Shown in pieces: positions 12,267 to 20,094 of a DNA stretch of 32,350 bases. Position numbers and translations under genes: made by a program. The stretch comes from a virus, in IMG/VR virus record IMGVR_UViG_3300010153_000046, positions 1 to 32,350 of that record, one strand, 5' to 3'. Under the pieces are notes generated by a model. That model did no database searches. It was not told the origin of the DNA and was given only the letters and a program-made list of their open reading frames with translations. Within the stretch, counting starts at the first letter, position 1; each line of letters begins with the position of its first letter.

Positions 12267-13264
12267 TGAGTATAGACTGCAGAAGCAGTGATGATAGATT
12301 ACACACGAGTGTCATACTTAGTAAAATTACTGAGTATGACATTTTTGTGTACTATTGTCCAAACTTTAAAAAATTAGGTAAAAAATTTCTTAGTGATTTA
12401 CGTCAAGATAAATCTCCTACTGTATCTATTATACCTTATAATGGGAGATTGTTATATAAAGACTTTGGCAGTTCTGATCATACTTTTGATTGTTTTAATT
12501 ATGTTAAATATAAATATAATTGTCAATTTGTAGACGCTTTACGAATAATAGATAATGATTTTAATTTAAATTTAAGTCCTAAAACTGATAGTATTAAATT
12601 TACTATGGGGGTAATGGGATATAGACAATCGACTCCTAAATTTAGTAAGCCTCCAGTAATAATTAGAAAAAAACGTCGGCTTTGGAATAAAAAAGATGCG
12701 AAATTTTGGACAAAATATTTGGTCACTAAGTCAATTTTGTCTATGTTTGCTGTCGAACCAATAAGTCATTTTTGGATTAACGAAACTAGATTTGATTGTA
12801 GATCAGTTAGTTACGCCTTTAAATTTAAAAATCGATATAAAATCTATTCTCCTTACGAAGATAAAAATAAGTGGTTAAGTAACACAACAAAGTCGGATAT
12901 ACAAGGCTTTACACAACTCCCTGATACTGGGGAAAGACTTATAATTACTTCCTCTCTCAAAGATATTATGTGTTTATATGCAGCAGGATATACCGCTGTC
13001 GCTATGCAAAGTGAAATGCAAATACCTGATGAGAAATTAATAAGTGAGCTAAAAGAAAGATTTACTACAATAGAAATTTTATATGATAATGATTTTGATA
13101 AGGAAACTAATCCTGGTCAAACTATGGCTAAGAAAATTTGTGACTTATATGGATTCAATAACATTTGCATACCCGATGAATTTAAATCAAAAGATCCATC
13201 AGATTTAGTTCATAAGGTAGGTAATTTTAATGAACTTAAAAATATATTAAATGAACAGAGATGA
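12266..13264 (+). CDS. DnaG-like primase (Toprim)
   Basis: A 332-aa primase. The N-terminal part has the phage-primase pattern I-T-E-Y-D-I-F, then L-R-Q-D-K-S-P-T-V-S-I and Y-K-D-F-G with F-N-Y-V, but no four-cysteine zinc ribbon. The Toprim core has L-I-I-T-S229-S-L-K-D232 where bacterial DnaG has a conserved Glu, a replacement common in phages of this type, and the acidic motif Y-D274-N-D276-F-D278. It makes RNA primers for the polymerase at 5000. It shares one base with the SSB gene and overlaps the next gene by 14 nt. A long terminator-like hairpin (12310-12346) lies within codons 15-27, so expression relative to SSB may be reduced by attenuation. Confidence 0.85.
   Translation: MSIDCRSSDDRLHTSVILSKITEYDIFVYYCPNFKKLGKKFLSDLRQDKSPTVSIIPYNGRLLYKDFGSSDHTFDCFNYVKYKYNCQFVDALRIIDNDFNLNLSPKTDSIKFTMGVMGYRQSTPKFSKPPVIIRKKRRLWNKKDAKFWTKYLVTKSILSMFAVEPISHFWINETRFDCRSVSYAFKFKNRYKIYSPYEDKNKWLSNTTKSDIQGFTQLPDTGERLIITSSLKDIMCLYAAGYTAVAMQSEMQIPDEKLISELKERFTTIEILYDNDFDKETNPGQTMAKKICDLYGFNNICIPDEFKSKDPSDLVHKVGNFNELKNILNEQR
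12310..12346 (+). terminator. intragenic terminator-like hairpin at the start of the primase gene
   Basis: Bases 12310-12323 pair with 12328-12341 at all 14 positions (one G-U), loop AAAT, and TTTTT follows at once (12342-12346). By sequence this is a better intrinsic terminator than most in the window, yet it lies inside the primase reading frame 44 nt after its ATG. It could end most SSB transcripts and let only part proceed into primase, or be kept open by translating ribosomes. Confidence 0.65.
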
Positions 13265-14420
13265 AATCATCGAAAAACTAAGGACACGTAAAGGATTCTT
13301 AAAAAAAGGAGCACAATGGTTAGCAGATAAATGGGAAGTAGATATAGCTATTATTAAAGATTGTAAGAAACTTGTAACTTCTGAAGAATGGGTACAAGAA
13401 AGAATGAATAATGATAATGGACATGAATTAAGTGAAAGTCAAGCATTTTCAAAACATTTATTAGATAATGGATTAACTATGGCAGATGTAAAATCTGTCA
13501 AATTCTGGCAAAATTTTCAAGGTGAACAAAGATATAGTATAGTAACACATAATCAGTGGCATGAACAGCCTCAAGTTAAAGACGAGTTATTAAATTATTT
13601 TAAATCTAAATCACATAAAGTTAAGAAAATTAAATACTCTAAACCTAAAGATCCTGTATTATATGAAATATCATTACCAGATATACATTATGGTAAGATA
13701 ACAGACGATGATCCAGGAGCTATAGAGGATCATTATATGAAAGCTATAATAGACTTACATAGGAAAGCTGATGGCTTAGAAATAGATAGATTTTTATTAC
13801 CAGTAGGTAATGATGGTCTTAATTCAGAAGGATATTCTAGAGCTACTACTAAAGGAACACCTCAACAAGATCATTTATTGTGGAGACAATCTTTTAGAGG
13901 GTATTGGCATTTAGTTATGAAATCAATTGATTATTTAACCCAATTTGCTCCAGTAGATGTTATAGTGGTACAAGGTAATCATGATTTTGAACGCATGTTT
14001 TATGTGGGAGAAGTTTTAGATGCTATGTACCATAATAATAAAAATGTAAATATAGATAATGGGTTAAATACTCGAAAATATTACGAATATGGAACTAATA
14101 TGATTATGTTTACACATGGTGATAAAGAAAAAGCTCAAGAGTTACCTTTATTAATTGCTACTGAAGAACCAGAAATGTGGAGTAGATGTAAAGTTAGGGA
14201 AGTGCATTGTGGACATAAACATAAAGAAATGCTTAATGAATATATGGGAACTAAAGTTAGATTTATCCCTTCTATTTGTGGTAATGACGCCTGGCATAAA
14301 ACACAAGGTTATGTTGGTACATTAAGATGTGGACAAGCATTTATCTGGAATAAGAATAGAGGATTGGAAGGGTATCTTCAAACTAATGTTATGAATTATG
14401 CCTTGGAAGAAGAAATATAG
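13251..14420 (+). CDS. calcineurin-like metallophosphoesterase with N-terminal HTH
   Basis: A 389-aa protein. Residues about 11-40 resemble a helix-turn-helix (F-L-K-K-G-A-Q-W-L-A-D-K-W-E-V-D). The catalytic domain has the five metal-binding blocks: L-P-D144-I-H146, V-G-N-D188 with N191, G242-N-H-D245, T-H289-G, and H-C-G-H322-K-H324. This fold covers SbcD/Mre11-type nucleases, phosphodiesterases and protein phosphatases; in phage replication blocks it is usually taken to be a DNA end-processing nuclease. It overlaps primase by 14 nt and the resolvase by 23 nt, which supports DNA metabolism. The substrate cannot be read from the sequence. Confidence 0.85.
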   Translation: MNRDEIIEKLRTRKGFLKKGAQWLADKWEVDIAIIKDCKKLVTSEEWVQERMNNDNGHELSESQAFSKHLLDNGLTMADVKSVKFWQNFQGEQRYSIVTHNQWHEQPQVKDELLNYFKSKSHKVKKIKYSKPKDPVLYEISLPDIHYGKITDDDPGAIEDHYMKAIIDLHRKADGLEIDRFLLPVGNDGLNSEGYSRATTKGTPQQDHLLWRQSFRGYWHLVMKSIDYLTQFAPVDVIVVQGNHDFERMFYVGEVLDAMYHNNKNVNIDNGLNTRKYYEYGTNMIMFTHGDKEKAQELPLLIATEEPEMWSRCKVREVHCGHKHKEMLNEYMGTKVRFIPSICGNDAWHKTQGYVGTLRCGQAFIWNKNRGLEGYLQTNVMNYALEEEI

Positions 14421-14841
14421 AGCAAAACGTTCTAAAGTAAAGAATGCAAAGAAAAGTACTTATAATGGTCATAATTTTCAATCTAATTTAGAATTATATT
14501 GTTATAAGCAACTTGAAGAGGCAAAAGTTCCTATAGAATATGAAGCAACTACTTTTACAATATTCGACGGATTAGTTTATCCTCAAGCATGTTACGAGGG
14601 TACAGCTAAAAAACTATATAATAAAGGATCTAAGATCAGGCCTATAACTTATACTCCTGATTTTGTAGATCCAAACGGTAAATTTATTATCGAAACAAAA
14701 GGCTATGCAAATGAGTCTTTTCCTTTAAGATGGAAACTATTTAAGAAACATCTTAGAGATAACAATCATCACTATGTACTTTTTATGCCAAGAAATAAAA
14801 AGCAAGTAGATGAGGTTGTAGATCTTATCAAACAATTATAG
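14398..14841 (+). CDS. endonuclease I-like Holliday junction resolvase (PD-(D/E)XK)
   Basis: A 147-aa nuclease. After a very basic N-terminus come S29-N-L-E32 (helix with the first catalytic Glu), Y-T-P-D88-F-V and I-I-E99-T-K101-G-Y, the E...PD...ExK array of T7 endonuclease I and related phage nucleases. These enzymes resolve branched DNA before packaging and can degrade host DNA. The size fits. It overlaps the metallophosphoesterase by 23 nt and ends the replication block with a TAG stop, followed by a terminator-like structure. Confidence 0.8.
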   Translation: MPWKKKYRAKRSKVKNAKKSTYNGHNFQSNLELYCYKQLEEAKVPIEYEATTFTIFDGLVYPQACYEGTAKKLYNKGSKIRPITYTPDFVDPNGKFIIETKGYANESFPLRWKLFKKHLRDNNHHYVLFMPRNKKQVDEVVDLIKQL

Positions 14842-14896
14842 GTTAGGGGATAACAGAGGCCACGCGCGCAGTAGGACGAAACCCCTTTCCTTTTTT
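14842..14896 (+). terminator. terminator-like element with GC-rich loop and alternative pairing
   Basis: AGGGG (14845-14849) can pair with CCCCT (14882-14886), followed by TTCC and six T. The same AGGGG lies in the loop of a competing GTTA/TAAC hairpin (14842-14845 with 14851-14854), so the two structures are mutually exclusive. The 32-nt interior holds a GC-rich island (GGCCACGCGCGCAG) out of keeping with the AT-rich surroundings. It could be a plain terminator or a switch. Confidence 0.45.
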
Positions 14897-14897
14897 A

Positions 14898-14913
14898 TTA
14901 ATCAATTAAACAC
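14898..14913 (+). promoter_or_regulatory. leader motif TTAATCAATTAAACAC
   Basis: A 16-nt sequence 8 nt before ATG 14922 that is repeated exactly at 16282-16297, 7 nt before ATG 16305. Its last 11 bases also stand directly before ATG 4236. Constant spacing to starts suggests a translation-initiation enhancer of the A/T-rich kind used in Bacteroidota. Confidence 0.45.
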
Positions 14914-14921
14914 TTAAAATT

Positions 14922-15116
14922 ATGGCAGAATTAGTCAGTCCCTGCTGTGGGGCAGAATACAGCGATATGGTAGATTCACAAGGATATGAAGCACATGAAT
15001 GTTCTTCATGTAAAGATATATTTGCTGAACCAATTGAAGATTATGAATATGACGAAGCTCAAAAAGAAGCTAAGGCAGAAGCTGAAGCGGATGAACGTAG
15101 AGATATGGGATTATGA
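14922..15116 (+). CDS. small zinc-ribbon protein
   Basis: A 64-aa protein with C-C-G-A near the start (residues 8-9) and C-S-S-C in the middle, spaced like one zinc ribbon, then an acidic helical tail of Glu, Ala and Lys with a final R-R-D-M-G-L. Small proteins of this layout are frequent in phages and usually have no known role. Starts after the shared leader motif and overlaps the VWA protein gene by 4 nt (ATGA), so it belongs to the same operon and could be an adaptor for it. Confidence 0.65.
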   Translation: MAELVSPCCGAEYSDMVDSQGYEAHECSSCKDIFAEPIEDYEYDEAQKEAKAEAEADERRDMGL

Positions 15117-16285
15117 GAACAGTCCAAGATCAACTTTCTAGAATATCTAAAACATTGATATTTTCAGAACCTTTCTACGGTATATTTCTTATTGGATTAC
15201 AAAAACAATTCACTAAGAGCTGTGCTACCGCAGGTGTAGGAAAACACGGTATAGGAATGAGACTAGTAATTAATCCAGATTTCTTTGGAGAACTAGAAGA
15301 ATTACATCAACAGGGCCTATTAAAACATGAGCTATTACACATAGCTTTTGGACATATTATACTGTCAGATAGATACCCTGATAAAAAGCTATTTAATATT
15401 GCGGCGGATATAGAAATCAACCAATATATTGACAGCAAAATGCTCCCGCCAGGTGGCTTACAGTTAGATTCTTTCCCTGGTATATATTTACCTCGTAAAG
15501 CTGGGACAAAAACGTACTATGATTTATTAAGCCAAACCTGTGACGGTAAAGGAGGGTCTTCTAATGAAGAACTCGATAAACTACTTAGTGAAATGAATGG
15601 TGAAAGCCAGTATTGTCACAAACACTGGGATGAAATAAGTGAACTCCCTGAAGCAGAAAAGAAGTTAGTGCAAAAGCAATATGAACATCAGATGAAACAG
15701 ACCGCGGAAGAGATACAGAAAAAATGTGGATCCATCCCAGGGGAGTTAGCTGAGATCATTGAAAGGCTATTTACTATAACGCCTCCTAAGTTCAATTGGA
15801 AGCAATATCTTAAAAGGTTTATTAATAACGCATCTAAAGTCTATACTAAAAAGCTTAGGAGAAAGAATAACAAACGTTACGCTGGTAACCCGGGCCTTAA
15901 GATTAAACATAGAAATCACGTGCTAGTAGGTGTGGATACTTCTGGGTCAGTAAGTAGTGAAGAGCTAGTAGAGTTTATGCATGAGTTAACACATATGCAT
16001 AGAACTGGTAATCAAATTACTGTTGCACAATTTGATACAACGTTAACAGACGTCTCACCTTTTGATCCTAAGAAAAGCTGGGAAATCAAAGGTAGAGGTG
16101 GAACTCATTTTCAGGCCGTGGTAGATCATTATAATGACCCTAAACTTAGATATTCTGCTTTTATATGTCTTACAGATGGAGAAGCAGGTAATCCTGAGAA
16201 CTGCCCAAAGAATGCATTATGGGTACACAGCAGTATGTCTAGGATAAACGAAGATTTACCTGGAATTAAAATACAATTAAATTAA
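15113..16285 (+). CDS. VWA protein with zincin-like domain (DUF2201 type)
   Basis: A 390-aa protein. N-terminal domain: L-K-H72-E-L-L-H76-I-A-F-G-H81, a zinc metallopeptidase HExxH with third His, then N-I-A-A-D-I-E-I-N, the known signature of the putative metallopeptidase domain of DUF2201. A helical linker follows (about 190-260). C-terminal VWA domain: MIDAS D275-T-S-G-S279, G329-G-T331 and L-T-D355-G-E. VWA proteins of this family work with MoxR AAA+ ATPases, and one is encoded immediately downstream. Such pairs act as metal-dependent chaperones or complex remodelers. Full motifs suggest both domains are active. Substrate unknown. Confidence 0.85.
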   Translation: MRTVQDQLSRISKTLIFSEPFYGIFLIGLQKQFTKSCATAGVGKHGIGMRLVINPDFFGELEELHQQGLLKHELLHIAFGHIILSDRYPDKKLFNIAADIEINQYIDSKMLPPGGLQLDSFPGIYLPRKAGTKTYYDLLSQTCDGKGGSSNEELDKLLSEMNGESQYCHKHWDEISELPEAEKKLVQKQYEHQMKQTAEEIQKKCGSIPGELAEIIERLFTITPPKFNWKQYLKRFINNASKVYTKKLRRKNNKRYAGNPGLKIKHRNHVLVGVDTSGSVSSEELVEFMHELTHMHRTGNQITVAQFDTTLTDVSPFDPKKSWEIKGRGGTHFQAVVDHYNDPKLRYSAFICLTDGEAGNPENCPKNALWVHSSMSRINEDLPGIKIQLN

Positions 16286-16297
16286 TCAATTAAACAC
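16282..16297 (+). promoter_or_regulatory. leader motif TTAATCAATTAAACAC, second copy
   Basis: Identical over 16 nt to 14898-14913 and at nearly the same distance (7 nt against 8 nt) from its start codon. It overlaps the last bases of the VWA gene, so selection there acts on both coding and leader function. Confidence 0.45.
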
Positions 16298-16304
16298 AAA
16301 TAAA

Positions 16305-17480
16305 ATGAATGAAGTAAATTTAAATATTGATGAACTACAAGATTTTGTAGGGCACATTATAACAAACAACCGACACTTACAAGCAGGCGGAAAGAAGCCT
16401 GTAGCAATTGAAGTAGTAGGTGAGTCTGGTATTGGTAAAACAACTAGTATTATGGATATGACTCAAAAACACGGCTTAGATTTTGTTAAGCTAAACTTAG
16501 CACAGATTGAGGAGTTAGGTGATTTAGTAGGATTTCCTATTAAACAGTTCCAAATGTGGATAGAAAAAGATGGTAAAAAGAGAGGTAAATGGGTAGATGA
16601 GGTAGCAGTTAATGATCATTCTAAAGGAGGATGGCAAACTACTGGTAAAAGTAGAATGTCTTATAGTGCTCCTGAATGGATTGCTGATAAGAAAGCCGGT
16701 GGTGTATTACTTCTTGATGACTGGAACCGTGCAGATACAAGATTTATCCAAGCATGTATGGAGCTAGTAGATAGACAAACTTATATATCATGGACCCTCC
16801 CTAAAGACTGGCACATTATATTAACCGCTAATCCTGATAATGGTGATTATATGGTAAATAGTACTGATCCTGCACAAAAGACTAGATATATTACAGCAAA
16901 CTTAAAGTTTGATATTAATGTGTGGGCCCGCTGGGCGGAGGAGAATAACATGGATACTAGATGTATTAATTTCTTGTTGATGCATCCTGAGTTAGTTACA
17001 CAGGAAACTAACGCGCGTTCTATTTCAACATTCTTTAATAGTATTTCAAGTATAAAGAGTTTTGAAGACCAGCTACCATTAATCCAAATGATTGGAGAAG
17101 GCTCAGTGGGTAATGAATTCGCATCTATGTTTACTACATTTATTAATAATAAATTAGATAAACTCGTAACTCCACGAGAAATAGTGACCGGAGATGAAGA
17201 AGTATTACCTCAATTAAGAGAGTGTATAGGTAAAGATGATAGTTATAGAGCTGATATAGCTAGCCTTTTAGCAACCAGAGTAGCTAATTTCTCTGTTGCT
17301 TTCTCAAAAACGGACACCGTAACTCAAAAAGTGCAAGAACGTTTGATTAAGCTATGCACTTCTGACTATTTTACTGATGATTTAAAGTACTTAGTAGTTA
17401 GGACCATATTCAATGGAAATAAAGCAAAGTTTAACAAAATGATGATGAATCCAGCCATCATTAAAATGACTATTAAGTAA
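16305..17480 (+). CDS. MoxR-type AAA+ ATPase
   Basis: A 391-aa ATPase. Walker A G39-E-S-G-I-G-K-T-T47, the D-L-V-G-F-P segment (MoxR-type 'dllG'), Walker B L-L-L-D138-D139-W-N-R-A-D typical of MoxR proteins, and sensor 1 in L-T-A-N176-P-D-N. The C-terminal part is all helical. MoxR ATPases remodel or mature protein complexes together with VWA proteins. Here the VWA partner ends 19 nt upstream and an unknown protein begins at the last base of this gene, giving a three-gene unit. It may serve virion assembly or act on host complexes; the sequence does not decide. Confidence 0.85.
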   Translation: MNEVNLNIDELQDFVGHIITNNRHLQAGGKKPVAIEVVGESGIGKTTSIMDMTQKHGLDFVKLNLAQIEELGDLVGFPIKQFQMWIEKDGKKRGKWVDEVAVNDHSKGGWQTTGKSRMSYSAPEWIADKKAGGVLLLDDWNRADTRFIQACMELVDRQTYISWTLPKDWHIILTANPDNGDYMVNSTDPAQKTRYITANLKFDINVWARWAEENNMDTRCINFLLMHPELVTQETNARSISTFFNSISSIKSFEDQLPLIQMIGEGSVGNEFASMFTTFINNKLDKLVTPREIVTGDEEVLPQLRECIGKDDSYRADIASLLATRVANFSVAFSKTDTVTQKVQERLIKLCTSDYFTDDLKYLVVRTIFNGNKAKFNKMMMNPAIIKMTIK

Positions 17481-18517
17481 TGGCTAGTAAAAATATACAT
17501 AAACAAGAACTCCCGGATCAGGTATTAACTGATCTAGGGTTCGATGAGGCCGTGGAAGTTGGGATGATGATGAAAAATCTAGATATAGAAGAAATATATC
17601 TATCTGAATCATTAGCTCAATATGATAAAGTAAAAGCTCTTTTAGAAACAGAAACAACTTCTGATCTAACTGTAGTTAAAAGAGCTTTTGTTTTACCTAT
17701 GCATAATGTATCAACTGATAGACTTAAAGCAGCGCTTAAAGAGCATAAGATTGGTATTACTAATGATTATGAGAAAGCTGATTTTATTATACCTCATACT
17801 AATTTCTATGACATGTATCAAGGTGTAGAAAATATACCACAAAGTAAACTTATGTTTAAATTGTGTAATGGTTATTATTCTAATGAACATAGACAATCTG
17901 TTATAGATTATTATAAAAACACTAATAATAATATTATCTTAGAAAAAAATAGTTTAGGAGACAGGTGGCAACATAATATAGATTATGAAAGTGCTCCATA
18001 TGATAGCTATTGTTTTAGTAAGATGTCTTTACTTCTAGCAGATCTAATTGAGAAAGAAGAACTACAAGTTATTGAAACTGATACTATTCTTAATCAATCA
18101 GCTAATAGAGTTCCTATGACTGAAGAGTTAATGGAAGATATTAAAAAGATGGTAGATACCTATCAGGCTAGTGATGAAGAAATAGAAATGGCAGGTAAGA
18201 TAATTCCAACTATTGATCCTACAGGAGAACCATATCTATTATATAAATATGCAGAAGACTTTTTAGAACATTGCTCATACAAATATAATAGAAATAAGGA
18301 TGTAATGTATTGGATGGAAAAACATAAGATTTCTTACTTATCTAGAATGAATGCTGAACAAGCTATTAAACACTTTGAAGAAAACGAGATGTTAGATTCA
18401 AGATGTTTTAGAGCATTAGAAGTAAAATGCAGGAAAGAAATACAAATCCATAATAGGGAATTGTATACATTTAAAGTTCAAGTTAAACCCGAATACAGGA
18501 AGTATATGCAAGATTAG
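17480..18517 (+). CDS. unknown protein, third member of the MoxR/VWA unit
   Basis: A 345-aa acidic soluble protein; ATG 17480 shares one base with the ATPase stop (TAATG). No motif is recognised. Two parts are visible: an N-terminal alpha/beta part (1-135) containing L-P-M-H-N-V-S-T-D and E-K-A-D-F-I-I-P-H, which has a faint resemblance to BRCT-like 'kADfiv' strands, and a helical C-terminal part (190-345) with R-N-K-D-V-M-Y-W-M-E-K-H and S-R-C-F-R-A-L-E-V-K-C-R. Tight coupling suggests that it is the substrate, adaptor or third subunit of the ATPase/VWA machine. That role is inference from position alone. Confidence 0.7.
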   Translation: MASKNIHKQELPDQVLTDLGFDEAVEVGMMMKNLDIEEIYLSESLAQYDKVKALLETETTSDLTVVKRAFVLPMHNVSTDRLKAALKEHKIGITNDYEKADFIIPHTNFYDMYQGVENIPQSKLMFKLCNGYYSNEHRQSVIDYYKNTNNNIILEKNSLGDRWQHNIDYESAPYDSYCFSKMSLLLADLIEKEELQVIETDTILNQSANRVPMTEELMEDIKKMVDTYQASDEEIEMAGKIIPTIDPTGEPYLLYKYAEDFLEHCSYKYNRNKDVMYWMEKHKISYLSRMNAEQAIKHFEENEMLDSRCFRALEVKCRKEIQIHNRELYTFKVQVKPEYRKYMQD

Positions 18518-18524
18518 TCGTGAA

Positions 18525-18581
18525 GGACTGTCTTGCAGTTCGTGTTTAATTGATGCATAAAGGGGGCCTGAGATGGTCCCC
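18525..18581 (+). promoter_or_regulatory. tandem hairpins after the MoxR/VWA unit
   Basis: GGACTG pairs with CAGTTC (18525-18530, 18536-18541, one G-U) and GGGGGCC with GGTCCCC (18562-18568, 18575-18581, one G-U). Between them, 18542-18554 is the exact reverse complement of 13 bases of the leader motif. There is no T-run after the second stem, so this may be an RNA-protecting or processing element, or a weak terminator, in the 93-nt gap before the exonuclease gene. Confidence 0.4.
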
Positions 18582-18610
18582 AATATGTTTAACCTAATTA
18601 AAATTAAAAT

Positions 18611-19369
18611 ATGAAAAATAAAATAGCTTTAATAGACGGAGATAGTTTAATCTATTATGAAATGAACAAACCTTCTTTAGATTTAGCTTTAGAAGGTATT
18701 GATTCCAGATTAGAAGATTTATTCAATAAGACAGAAGCAACACATTTTGCAGGGTTTTTAACTACTGGAAAATGCTTTAGATATGATAGAGCTAAAACAA
18801 GAAAATATAAAGGAAACAGAAAGCATAGTAATAAACCTATTATATTCCCTGCTATAAAAGAATATTTAAGACAAGAATGGAAATTTAAAGCTGTATCTGA
18901 ACTAGAAGCAGATGATTTAGTATCTGTGTATCATACAGATCCTTTTGGAACAACAGTTATATGCAGTCCAGATAAAGATGTATTATATCAAAATAGAGGT
19001 ATACATTATAACTATGGAAAAGCAGAAACAGTAGTTGTTGATGAGGTTGAAGCTATCACATTTTTATGGAAACAAGTACTAATGGGAGACTCAACAGATG
19101 GGATACCCGGGTTACCTAAGATAGGACCAAAGACAGCAAATACGTGGTTAAAAGATATAGGACGAGAAGAAATGCCTACTTTTGTATTGAACAAATATAT
19201 AGAAACATTTGGAAATCATGAAGGAATTCTTAAATTTGTAGAAACATTTCGTCTAATATATATACTTAAGACACATGACGAAGTCAAATTAGAGACTGGA
19301 GTAGAGCTGCCTGAGTTAGAAATTACGGAGGTAAATATTAAACAAAACACTGACGAACTATGGGAGTAA
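18611..19369 (+). CDS. flap-type 5'-3' exonuclease (FEN)
   Basis: A 252-aa nuclease with the acidic sites of the phage T4 RNase H / T5 D15 / Pol I N-domain family: L-I-D9-G-D11, Y-K-G-N-R in the helical arch, S-E-L-E99-A-D101-D102, S-P-D121-K-D123, and G-D160-S-T-D163-G followed by I-P-G-L-P-K-I-G-P-K-T-A, a helix-hairpin-helix type DNA-binding loop. It removes RNA primers and 5' flaps, the activity missing from the polymerase at 5000. Its end overlaps the next gene by 10 nt. Confidence 0.9.
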   Translation: MKNKIALIDGDSLIYYEMNKPSLDLALEGIDSRLEDLFNKTEATHFAGFLTTGKCFRYDRAKTRKYKGNRKHSNKPIIFPAIKEYLRQEWKFKAVSELEADDLVSVYHTDPFGTTVICSPDKDVLYQNRGIHYNYGKAETVVVDEVEAITFLWKQVLMGDSTDGIPGLPKIGPKTANTWLKDIGREEMPTFVLNKYIETFGNHEGILKFVETFRLIYILKTHDEVKLETGVELPELEITEVNIKQNTDELWE

Positions 19370-20094
19370 AATGTAAAACACTAATCTATACACCTATTAA
19401 TGCTATAAGTTTTAGGATATTAGGAGGCACAAAAATTATTAATTCTCACAGTAAGAGTGATAATACTATAACATCTTTAGAAACAGAAAAAGGAATCTTT
19501 TTGACCTTAGGAGACACTATTAAAGTTAAAGGATTAAAATATACTGCTAATACTATAGTTAAATATAAAGTAGGAAAAGTAATACATTATGATGTTTCAA
19601 TGTGTAATAGAACTAAAACTTCTACTTTTATATTACCTATATTAGGAGGAACTAAGAAATTATTCTTATGGAACACATTTTTTGTAAATGCCCATCTCAA
19701 TAAAGATAAAACATTAACATTAGTATATAGAGATATAAATGACCCTTTATTAAATCGTTTTAGAAGTACAATAGAATCGTTTGCTATTTTTATAAGTGGA
19801 GAAGAAATAAATGATCAATTTATAGCTTATACCTTAAAAGTACGTCATAAATATAAACAGATAGTAGAATTTTTCCTTAAAGGTAAATATTCAAAGTTTC
19901 CAATTGAATATAAATTAAAAATACTAGAATTTCATGAGAAAGATATGGATGATTTAGTAGGGCAAGTTTTATTTAAAAGTAAAAAACGTAAAGCTTACCT
20001 AGAAGATTTATTAGGATGTGAAATAGATAAAGAAATAGACTTATTAAGTCTTCCAGAAAATGAAGAGTTTAACATAAAAAAATATATAAAATGA
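19360..20094 (+). CDS. 244-aa protein of unknown function
   Basis: A basic protein overlapping the exonuclease gene by 10 nt and the next gene by 4 nt (ATGA), so it is part of this operon. The N-terminal two thirds alternates short beta-strand-like segments and turns (L-G-D-T-I-K-V-K-G-L, L-P-I-L-G-G-T-K-K-L), suggesting a beta-rich fold; the C-terminal third is helical and charged. There are no recognisable catalytic motifs, no signal and no membrane segment. Its place with nuclease and nucleotide-related genes hints at DNA metabolism. Confidence 0.65.
   Translation: MGVKCKTLIYTPINAISFRILGGTKIINSHSKSDNTITSLETEKGIFLTLGDTIKVKGLKYTANTIVKYKVGKVIHYDVSMCNRTKTSTFILPILGGTKKLFLWNTFFVNAHLNKDKTLTLVYRDINDPLLNRFRSTIESFAIFISGEEINDQFIAYTLKVRHKYKQIVEFFLKGKYSKFPIEYKLKILEFHEKDMDDLVGQVLFKSKKRKAYLEDLLGCEIDKEIDLLSLPENEEFNIKKYIK

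Noticed and set aside
14398-18517. TAG recoded as glutamine, as in some crAss-like phages
   Set aside because: TAG ends the resolvase and the 345-aa genes with other stops soon after, and the two giant late genes are open without any in-frame TAG.
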